Source: Betaproteobacteria bacterium
GTDB lineage: Bacteria > Pseudomonadota > Gammaproteobacteria > Burkholderiales > Burkholderiaceae_C
Length of the DNA: 8,015 bases
Direction: 5' to 3'
Assembly (NCBI GenBank): GCA_009925955.1
Contig: RFPX01000056.1
Span: 1-8,015, forward strand
Of this stretch, positions 1 through 5,811 are shown in pieces; the first letter of the stretch is position 1, and each line of letters starts with the position of its first letter. A program made the translations under genes and the position numbers. A model generated the notes under the pieces. It saw only the letters and a program-made list of their open reading frames with translations, made no database searches and was not told the origin of the DNA.

Positions 1-804
1 GGAGAGCGTGTGCTGCTGATGGACGGCGACATGGTGGTGCAGCCGGGATTCATTCGGCACGCGATGCGGTACCTGGATCAGCATCCCCGTTGCGCAGGCG
101 TTGCGGGGCTGGTGTCCGAGGCCAGCCTGCGCAACGGCACCGATCGAATTCGTGTCATCAAGGGTTTGAACCGGGCAACGGGCGCGCAGCCTTGGCTCAA
201 TGGCGGCGGCCTTTACCGGCGAGCGGCGGTGCTGGCTGCCGGTGGCTTTGCGGGGGACACGCGCCTGGCCGCCTTTGAAGAGGCCGATCTGGGCCTGCGC
301 CTGGAGCGCCAGGGCTGGTCCGTTCAAAGGCTCCGTGAGGTGTCGATGGTGCACCATGGACACCCACTGCCGGCCTGGAAGGTCTTGGCGGCCCGCTGGA
401 AGGCCGGCCGGTTCGAAGCCGCGGGCCGGCTGCTCAAGTTGCACGGCTTCAAGTCCAACGGCTGGCGGGTTTGGCGCCTGATGGCCCATCCGCTGTTGTT
501 GGCCTTGGTGTGGATGGCCTTGGCCGCATCGGCTGTGGTGGCCTATACGGCGCCTGGGCCATCCCCGATGGTTTGGCTTGGCGCTGGAGTGGTGGGCTTG
601 GCCCTGATCGACTTGGGGATCAAGCGCAACCTGCCGCACGCGCTGACGTCCTGGATGGACTGGCACTTGATGCTGCTGGGTCTGGTGATCGGGGTGCTGC
701 GCCCACTGCCCGATCGTCTGCTGCACATCGACCATCGTGTCTTGGCTGAGGCTGGCCATCGGCTGGACCGTGGGCCGATGGGCGCAGGGCGGACAGCGCC
801 ATGA
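1..804 (+). CDS. Glycosyltransferase family 2, membrane-anchored C-terminal part (5' end outside window)
   Basis: The reading frame is open from base 1 (codon 1 at bases 1-3) to the TGA at 802-804, so the N-terminal nucleotide-binding half is cut off by the window edge. The GTG at 10 is internal, not a start. Visible GT2 features are LLMDGDM at bases 13-33, whose DGD is the DxD metal/nucleotide-sugar motif; LNGGGLYRRAAVLAAGGF near visible residues 66-83; and EEADLGLRL near residues 93-101, which matches the ExD catalytic-base region. A basic segment follows (about residues 120-155), then three hydrophobic stretches (about 160-182, 189-206, 219-234) that should anchor the enzyme in the inner membrane. 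GT2 enzymes of this layout transfer a sugar from a nucleotide donor to a lipid-linked acceptor; donor and acceptor cannot be read from sequence. Its last bases overlap the flippase start (ATGA at 801-804), so the two are probably translationally coupled. Confidence 0.88.
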   Translation, partial: GERVLLMDGDMVVQPGFIRHAMRYLDQHPRCAGVAGLVSEASLRNGTDRIRVIKGLNRATGAQPWLNGGGLYRRAAVLAAGGFAGDTRLAAFEEADLGLRLERQGWSVQRLREVSMVHHGHPLPAWKVLAARWKAGRFEAAGRLLKLHGFKSNGWRVWRLMAHPLLLALVWMALAASAVVAYTAPGPSPMVWLGAGVVGLALIDLGIKRNLPHALTSWMDWHLMLLGLVIGVLRPLPDRLLHIDHRVLAEAGHRLDRGPMGAGRTAP

Positions 805-2402
805 TGGCCCAGGTGCAACGCGCGTTCGTGCGCCTGTTGATCGGCAAAGCCTTGACGGTGGTGCTGGGGCTGACGGTGCTGCTGTTGATTTGGCGGCGGG
901 TGTCTCCAGAAGCCTATGGCCAATACCTCAGCCTGGTGGCCACCGCGGAAATCGTGTCCCTGGTCAGCGCCCTGGGCCTGTCGACGGTGGCGCAGCGCCA
1001 CCTGCCCGTTTGGCTGGCCCACGCCACCGGGCCGGGTGAGGCGTTCGCTCGGGTGGCCCAAGTGCTGCTGGGTCGGACCGTCTTGGCCGGCGTGTTTCTG
1101 GGTGGTCTGGCCTGGGCGGCGGGGTCCTCTGGGCCCATTTGGTCGGCCTTGTCCGGCGTGCTGCAGTCGCCCTTGGCCTTGGCGCTGCTGATCCTGACCG
1201 TATTGGCCAGGAGCTTGGAGGAGGTGCAGGCCGCGCTGCTGATGCAGACCTGGGTACAGGGGTTGGCGGTGGCTGCCCACACGATGCGCCTGGCCGCACT
1301 GACGACACAGACACCCGTGGGTACCGACGCAGCCGCGCCGTTTGAATGGCTGGTGAGGTTGGAGCTGGCCATTGCGTGTGTCGTGGTGACCGTGGGCTTG
1401 GTGGCCACCGCGTTGCGAGCGGTCGGCACCGGCCGTGCCGAAGAGGCCCTTCGCCGTGAACCATCGAGCACCTGGCTCCAAGCGTGGCGCACCGCTCTGG
1501 AGTTTTGGTGGATTCAATGCCTGGGGCTGTTGTGGAGCTTGCATGTGCTGCGCCTGATCTTGCACGCATGGGCGGGGCCTTTGCCCGTGGCCGTCCACGC
1601 GGTGGCGCATTCCATGGTGGAGTCTTTGCGACAGGCCACGCCACTCGTGTGGCTGACGGGCTGGCTGAGGGCGGCCATGCTGCGCTTGCATGCGGGACAG
1701 CCGGACTCAGGAATGGCCCTGGACTTGGCGGCTGCCGTTCATCGTGTGAGCTTGCTGATGCTGTGGCCGGTGGTGGCCGCTTGGTGCGCAGAGCCCACCC
1801 ATTGGTATCGATGGGCCGGTGGGGCGCAGATGTTCAGCAAGGCGCAAGAGATCGGCCAGCTGCACCCTTCCTTTCCGCTGCTTGGCGCGGTCTTGATGGC
1901 CACTGCGTTGCTGGCGCCCATCCAAAACCGCCACCTGCTGATATCGCTGTGGTCCTATGTGCAGCAAAGACCCCGAGGGGGTGTATGGGCCAGTTTGGCG
2001 GCGGCGTCTTTGGCGCTGCCCAGCTTGGGCTTGATGTGGCCTCACCTGGGGTTGTTGAGTCTGCCGCTGGTGATGCTGATGGCGGAGTTGATTTGGGTCT
2101 GCACCGCCAGCCTGGGCTGGACCGCGCGGGTCACAGGTTTACAAGTTCGCACAGCCCGTCTGGCGGTTCCGCTGGCGGCTTTGCTGGCCGCCGCCATGGG
2201 CAGCCTGGTGCTGGATGCCTTGGATGAACAAGCGCCGCTGTGGCGCTTGGGGGTGCCCCTGACCATGGCGCTCCTGTCGGTGGCGGTCTTGGCGAGGTAT
2301 CCCTCGGTCTGGACCGCACCGGAGTCGCAAGCGGTGCACCAATGCCTTCCTGCAGGGCTGCAAGCGGCACAGCGGCGCTGGATGCGGGGCCCCTTCGCAT
2401 GA
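801..2402 (+). CDS. Wzx-like oligosaccharide flippase / polysaccharide biosynthesis membrane protein
   Basis: This encodes 533 residues, very hydrophobic, with about 12-14 candidate membrane helices (for example near residues 12-32, 41-62, 86-106, 122-137, 185-205, 237-256, 314-331, 358-373, 396-413, 415-436, 452-473 and 482-500). The N-terminus, with a basic residue cluster, a first helix, then PEAYGQYLSLVATAEIVSLV and a conserved-looking SALGLSTVAQRHLP, resembles the start of Wzx/MATE-type polysaccharide transporters, where a YG.Y motif precedes helix 2. The family flips undecaprenyl-diphosphate-linked repeat units to the periplasmic face. Two ATG codons in tandem (801, 804) could start it; 801 overlaps the upstream TGA, with GCGGA at 789-793 as a possible weak ribosome site. 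It is longer than many Wzx proteins (often about 400-500 residues), and only the first 70 or so residues carry motifs I recognise, so substrate and exact subfamily are open. Its TGA overlaps the next start (ATGA at 2399-2402). Confidence 0.8.
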   Translation: MMAQVQRAFVRLLIGKALTVVLGLTVLLLIWRRVSPEAYGQYLSLVATAEIVSLVSALGLSTVAQRHLPVWLAHATGPGEAFARVAQVLLGRTVLAGVFLGGLAWAAGSSGPIWSALSGVLQSPLALALLILTVLARSLEEVQAALLMQTWVQGLAVAAHTMRLAALTTQTPVGTDAAAPFEWLVRLELAIACVVVTVGLVATALRAVGTGRAEEALRREPSSTWLQAWRTALEFWWIQCLGLLWSLHVLRLILHAWAGPLPVAVHAVAHSMVESLRQATPLVWLTGWLRAAMLRLHAGQPDSGMALDLAAAVHRVSLLMLWPVVAAWCAEPTHWYRWAGGAQMFSKAQEIGQLHPSFPLLGAVLMATALLAPIQNRHLLISLWSYVQQRPRGGVWASLAAASLALPSLGLMWPHLGLLSLPLVMLMAELIWVCTASLGWTARVTGLQVRTARLAVPLAALLAAAMGSLVLDALDEQAPLWRLGVPLTMALLSVAVLARYPSVWTAPESQAVHQCLPAGLQAAQRRWMRGPFA

Positions 2403-3328
2403 AGCCCTTGCAGTCGCTTCATAAGATGGCCAGGAACCTCAAGCGCTTTTGGCTGAACTTGCGGGTTCACGTCGATGACGCCATCACCTTTGCGCGGTCC
2501 AGTGGCTTGCTGCAGGAGCACCAGCCCGGTGTCCTGGCGGGGCATGTCCTGAAGACCGCACACCGCGTGGACAAGGGCTTGTCATTGCCCGATGCCCAGC
2601 CGGGCCACGGCCTGCAGGCCGCCCAGCTGCTCAGCCGCCAGCTGCAAGGGCACCTGCGGCACAGCGGTGCGGACTGGGTCTGGCAATCGGGCCGCGCAGC
2701 CCTGGCCCGCCGCGCCCGCCACGAAGCTGGCGTGCCGGCCAGCGAGCTGGGCGTGGCAATGCGCGCGCGTGAGGTGCAAGAGGCGGCCAGCGGGGCGTTC
2801 CCCGAACTGGTGCGGGTGCGCCGCAGTGTCAGGCAGTTTGCACCCGGCCCGGTTTGCATTGAAAGCCTGAAGCGGGCCTGTGAATTGGCAGCCCTGTCAC
2901 CCTCGGCTTGCAACCGCTCGGGTGGCCGGGTGTGGATCGCCACGGAAGTCGAGCAAAGGCGCAGGGTTCTGGCCTTGCAGGACGGTCATCAGGGCTTTGG
3001 TGAACAGGCCGCGGCTGTGGCGGTGGTGACGGTGGACACCTCGGCCTTCAACACGGTGGCGGAGCGGCATCAAGCATGGGTCGACGGTGGGCTGTTTGCC
3101 ATGACGCTGCTCTATGCCCTGCAGCATGAAGGCTTGGGAACCTGTTGTCTGAACTGGTGCGTTCAGCCCAGCACCGACCGCCGCTTTAAGCGCAGCGTGG
3201 GCATTCCTTTGCACGAGACGGTGGTGATGCTCATTGCCATCGGGGCATTGCCTGATGAATTCACCGTGGCACACAGTCCGCGACGGCCGCTGGACGAGGT
3301 CATGCATGGTTTGGGGAGTCACACTTGA
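2399..3328 (+). CDS. Nitroreductase-family protein with N-terminal extension, polysaccharide-cluster type
   Basis: This encodes 309 residues from the ATG at 2399. The frame is open upstream to 2240, but that part lies inside the flippase gene, and the ATGA overlap makes 2399 the natural start (ATG 2426, residue 10, is an alternative). Residues about 137-300 form a nitroreductase fold domain: RVRRSVRQFAPGPV at 139-152 is the usual N-terminal FMN-contact segment; LSPSACNRSGGRVW at 166-179 is the substrate/FMN loop; WVDGGLFAMTLLYALQHEGL at 227-246 followed by GTCCLNW is the helix typical of this subgroup; AHSPRRPLDEV closes it at 291-301. The family uses flavin and NAD(P)H for two-electron reductions, but no substrate is known here. 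Residues 1-135 are an extra region containing AHRVDKGLSLP (54-64), resembling an H-x-[IV]-[ED]-K-G-L motif I remember from nitroreductases in other polysaccharide clusters; its job is unknown. No signal peptide is seen, so it should be cytoplasmic. The 4-base overlap with the pyruvyl transferase suggests a joint role. Confidence 0.85.
   Translation: MKPLQSLHKMARNLKRFWLNLRVHVDDAITFARSSGLLQEHQPGVLAGHVLKTAHRVDKGLSLPDAQPGHGLQAAQLLSRQLQGHLRHSGADWVWQSGRAALARRARHEAGVPASELGVAMRAREVQEAASGAFPELVRVRRSVRQFAPGPVCIESLKRACELAALSPSACNRSGGRVWIATEVEQRRRVLALQDGHQGFGEQAAAVAVVTVDTSAFNTVAERHQAWVDGGLFAMTLLYALQHEGLGTCCLNWCVQPSTDRRFKRSVGIPLHETVVMLIAIGALPDEFTVAHSPRRPLDEVMHGLGSHT
3313..3318 (+). promoter_or_regulatory. 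Shine-Dalgarno site (GGGGAG) for the TTG start at 3325
   Basis: GGGGAG lies six bases before the TTG at 3325, inside the last codons of the nitroreductase gene. It is the best ribosome-site match at any start in the window. It supports TTG as the true start of the pyruvyl transferase, whose conserved N-terminal motif begins at residue 3 and leaves no room for a later start. Confidence 0.6.
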
Positions 3329-4665
3329 ATATTCTGATCACGGGTCACCACAGCCTGGGCAATCGGGGATGCGAGGCCTTGCTGCGCTCCACGGTGGCCA
3401 TGGTTCGTTCCAGGCACCCGAGCGCGAGGTTTTGGGTGCCCTCCAGCAACCCAGCGGCTGATTTCCAGCAGTGGCCCGATGCGGCGGACCATGGGGTGAC
3501 CTATATCGAGCCACCGCGCAGCAACCCCTACCTGCGGTCATGGGCGCGAACGTGTCGCTTGGCGCCCTTTGTTGCACGTGGCCCTTGGCCGCCGGTTCAT
3601 CCCCCAACCTCATGGCGCCCCGTGTTGAAGGACGTGGAACTGGCGCTGGCCATTGGTGGAGACAACTACACGCTGGACTATGGGCTTGAATCGCTGGGGC
3701 TCCATGTGGGGCTGAACCATTGGTTGATCCAGCAGGCCTGCCCCGTCATTCTGTGGGGAGCCTCGGTTGGCCCCTTCGATGGCGCCACCCCCTATAAAAG
3801 GGCGATCCGGCAGTCGATGACCAAGCACCTGCGGCGCTTGAAGGCCATCTCGGTACGGGAGTCCCTCACCGCCGCTCACCTTGAAGGCCTCTTTGGCACG
3901 CCCCCAGTCAACCCCGCCGCTGGGTCCTGGCCTGTGATTCGGGCCGTGGCCGATCCGGCCTTTCAGCTGCAGGCTTGCCCAAGCGATCTGGGTCCACACT
4001 GGCCCGAAGGGCAGGCGCCCGTGTTGGGGCTGAACATCAGCTCCCTGGTGTTGCGCACAGCAGGCCCAGGCGCCCATGCGGCAGCAGATGACGCACCACT
4101 GGACGTCGAAGGACTGGCGCGCTTCATTCGACAGCGGTGCGAGTCTGGCGAGTTTCGATTCGTTCTCATTCCCCATGTCACGTCCCGCAATGCCAGTGGT
4201 CATTTGGTGCACAACATTTCCGCACGCTCGGACGATGCGGTCTTGCTGGACCAGCTGATGCAACGCTTGGGAGACCTCAAGGGCGTGCGTCGCGTGCCCT
4301 GCTGGGATGCTGCTCGACTGAAGTACGCCATCGCCAACTGCGACCTGTTCATCGGTGCCAGAACCCATTCGGTGATTGCCGCCCTGTCGAGTGCGGTGCC
4401 CACGGTGGCCCTGGCCTACAGCGTCAAGGCGCACGGCATTCATCGGGACTTGTTTGGGCACGAGTTGGGCGTACTGCCCATGCAGCGCTTGAGCGTACGG
4501 GCCTTGGGCGGCGCATTGGCTCAGTTGGCCCAGCGATCGGTGCAGGAACGGGCCCACTTGTTGAGGATCCTTCCCCTGTGGCGGTCCAGGGCGATGCAGG
4601 CTATGGAGCTTCTGCCCAACCCAGGTTCAGCTCTTGACTGCCAATCGCCATCGCCAAGCGTCTGA
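3325..4665 (+). CDS. Polysaccharide pyruvyl transferase family protein
   Basis: This encodes 446 residues starting at TTG, four bases before the upstream stop ends (TTGA). The start is fixed by the GGGGAG site at 3313-3318 and by ILITGHHSLGNRGCEAL at residues 3-19, the conserved N-terminal nucleotide-fold motif of the CsaB/WcaK family (PF04230). Other family motifs appear in order: LALAIGGDNYTLDYG (106-120), VILWGASVGPFD (141-152), ISVRESLTAAHL (175-186), AVADPAF (207-213), FVLIPHVT (279-286) and LFIGARTHSVIAALSSAVPT (341-360) followed by VALAYSVKAHGI (361-372). Characterised members move pyruvate from phosphoenolpyruvate onto a sugar as a ketal, adding negative charge to the polymer. No signal peptide or membrane helix is seen, so it should act in the cytoplasm on a lipid-linked intermediate. 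The C-terminal tail (about 430-446) is Pro/Ser-rich and overlaps the start of the next gene. Family assignment is firm; the acceptor sugar is unknown, and some family members may not be true pyruvyl transferases. Confidence 0.92.
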   Translation: MNILITGHHSLGNRGCEALLRSTVAMVRSRHPSARFWVPSSNPAADFQQWPDAADHGVTYIEPPRSNPYLRSWARTCRLAPFVARGPWPPVHPPTSWRPVLKDVELALAIGGDNYTLDYGLESLGLHVGLNHWLIQQACPVILWGASVGPFDGATPYKRAIRQSMTKHLRRLKAISVRESLTAAHLEGLFGTPPVNPAAGSWPVIRAVADPAFQLQACPSDLGPHWPEGQAPVLGLNISSLVLRTAGPGAHAAADDAPLDVEGLARFIRQRCESGEFRFVLIPHVTSRNASGHLVHNISARSDDAVLLDQLMQRLGDLKGVRRVPCWDAARLKYAIANCDLFIGARTHSVIAALSSAVPTVALAYSVKAHGIHRDLFGHELGVLPMQRLSVRALGGALAQLAQRSVQERAHLLRILPLWRSRAMQAMELLPNPGSALDCQSPSPSV

Positions 4666-5800
4666 TCCGAAGGTCATCGCCATCGTGGGCTGTGACCCCT
4701 CAGCACCGGGCGGCATCAGCCGCGTCATTGAGTTGGTACTGGGCAGCGCCTTGGCCCGTGCTTGGTGCCTGGTGATGGTGCCCACGTGGGTGGCAGGATC
4801 CAGGGGCCGGCGAATCGTGGCCTACCTGAAAGCCCTGGGGCGGGTTTGGGCGCTGGCCGCCGGTGGTCGTCTGCAGGCGGCCCACCTGCACATGGCTGCA
4901 CGGGGCAGCTTTTGGCGCAAGTGGCTCCTGAGCCTGCCCCTGCCAACGCTGGGTGTGCCCTACATCGTGCACATCCACGATGGGTCCTTGCCGGATTGGC
5001 ATGCGGCCTGTAGCCGACACACGCAGCAACGGTTTGCGCACTTCCTGGAGCGCGCGGGTGCCGTGATCGCTCTGAGCCCTGCTTGGGTGAACACCCTCAA
5101 GCCCCTGGCGCCGCGCGCAAACTGGGTGGCCATTGCGAACCCCGTGGTTGCACCAGACCCTTGGGGTCATCAAGCCCGCCCACACCACACGCGCGCAGCG
5201 CCTGGCCCGTTGAGGCCCGAAGACATCCGAGGATCGGTGCTGTTTTTGGGGCGATTGCGCTTGGAAAAGGGCTTGGACGATCTCTTGTGCGCCGCCCGAT
5301 TGCTCAAGACCGTCAGCCCACACGTGACCTGGCATTTGGCAGGAGACGGCGACCTGCAGGCCGTGCAAGAGCGGATATCGGACGGGTGCCTGGGCGACGT
5401 GGTGCGGCTGCGGGGTTGGCTTGATGGGCAGGAAAAGCGCACGGCACTGGCGCAAGCCGACCTGCTGGTGCTGGCCTCGCATGCTGAGGGGCAACCCATG
5501 GCGGTCTTGGAGGCCATGGCGTGGGGGATCCCGGTGGTGGCCTCCAAGGTCGGCGATGTTGCGCAGTTGCTGGCCTGCGGTGCCGGGTTGGTGATTCCGG
5601 TGGGTGATCCACACGCGCTGGCGCAAGCCGTTCAATCGGTGTTGGCCAGCCCTGATCGGGCCCGTCACATGGGGCAGCTGGGGCGCGAGTACGTGCTCAA
5701 ACACCACAGCGTCGACGGCATGGTCTCCAAGCTTGATCACTTGTATCGCGGTCTGGGCCTGTCCGCGACCATCAGCGCCACCAGTACGGCCCAGGGCTAG
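4634..5800 (+). CDS. Glycosyltransferase family 4 (GT-B fold)
   Basis: This encodes 388 residues from TTG at 4634, overlapping the pyruvyl transferase by 32 bases. In this frame the stop at 4562-4564 is followed by no ATG, GTG or TTG before 4634, and the next candidate (GTG 4685, residue 18) lies inside the first beta strand, so TTG is the best start; its ribosome site is weak. The N-terminal domain has VIAIVGCDPSAPGGISRVIE (14-33), the Gly-rich acceptor/donor loop of GT4 enzymes, and PYIVHIHDGSLPDW (109-122). The C-terminal donor domain has LFLGRLRLEKGLDDLL (203-218), with R207 and K212 at the positions that bind the donor diphosphate, HLAGDGDL (234-241), and the EX7E motif EGQPMAVLE (285-293). 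The family makes glycosidic bonds with retention from nucleotide sugars. No membrane helix is obvious, so it is probably peripheral at the cytoplasmic membrane. The interdomain linker (about 174-199) is Pro/His/Arg-rich. The sugar transferred is not predictable. Confidence 0.92.
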   Translation: MTANRHRQASDPKVIAIVGCDPSAPGGISRVIELVLGSALARAWCLVMVPTWVAGSRGRRIVAYLKALGRVWALAAGGRLQAAHLHMAARGSFWRKWLLSLPLPTLGVPYIVHIHDGSLPDWHAACSRHTQQRFAHFLERAGAVIALSPAWVNTLKPLAPRANWVAIANPVVAPDPWGHQARPHHTRAAPGPLRPEDIRGSVLFLGRLRLEKGLDDLLCAARLLKTVSPHVTWHLAGDGDLQAVQERISDGCLGDVVRLRGWLDGQEKRTALAQADLLVLASHAEGQPMAVLEAMAWGIPVVASKVGDVAQLLACGAGLVIPVGDPHALAQAVQSVLASPDRARHMGQLGREYVLKHHSVDGMVSKLDHLYRGLGLSATISATSTAQG

Positions 5801-5811
5801 CGGATTCGCCG

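Noticed and set aside
1..9. GTG at base 10 as the start of the first glycosyltransferase gene
   Set aside because: The frame is open to base 1, and the GTG falls in the beta strand just before the DGD motif, which in this family sits roughly 80-100 residues into the protein. The gene starts outside the window.
543..1691. A 382-codon open frame on the - strand opposite the flippase gene
   Set aside because: Its product is rich in Gln, His, Arg, Gly and Pro with no recognisable motif. It is what a high-GC antisense frame gives opposite a Leu/Ala/Trp-rich membrane protein. The + strand frame has family motifs and operon junctions.
2240..2398. Upstream extension of the nitroreductase frame, adding 53 codons from an ATG at 2240
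   Set aside because: It lies wholly inside the flippase gene, codes for a Gly/Ala/Pro-rich stretch without motifs, and the ATGA overlap at 2399 gives a start matching the other junctions.
2386..2404. GGGGCCCC palindrome (2386-2393) and a CTTC-GCAT-GAAG mini-hairpin (2393-2404) around the nitroreductase start
   Set aside because: The palindrome has no loop and the hairpin stem has four pairs. Such short symmetric strings are expected by chance in high-GC sequence, and no further pairing extends them.
3610..5740. Long - strand frames (3610-4557 and 4700-5740) opposite the pyruvyl transferase and GT4 genes
   Set aside because: Low-complexity Gln/His/Arg/Gly-rich products with no domain signature, exactly antisense to genes with clear motifs. 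They are a composition effect.
5801..5811. Possible promoter or terminator in the only intergenic gap
   Set aside because: Eleven bases are too few for either element, and no -10-like AT-rich stretch or hairpin extends into the flanking codons.
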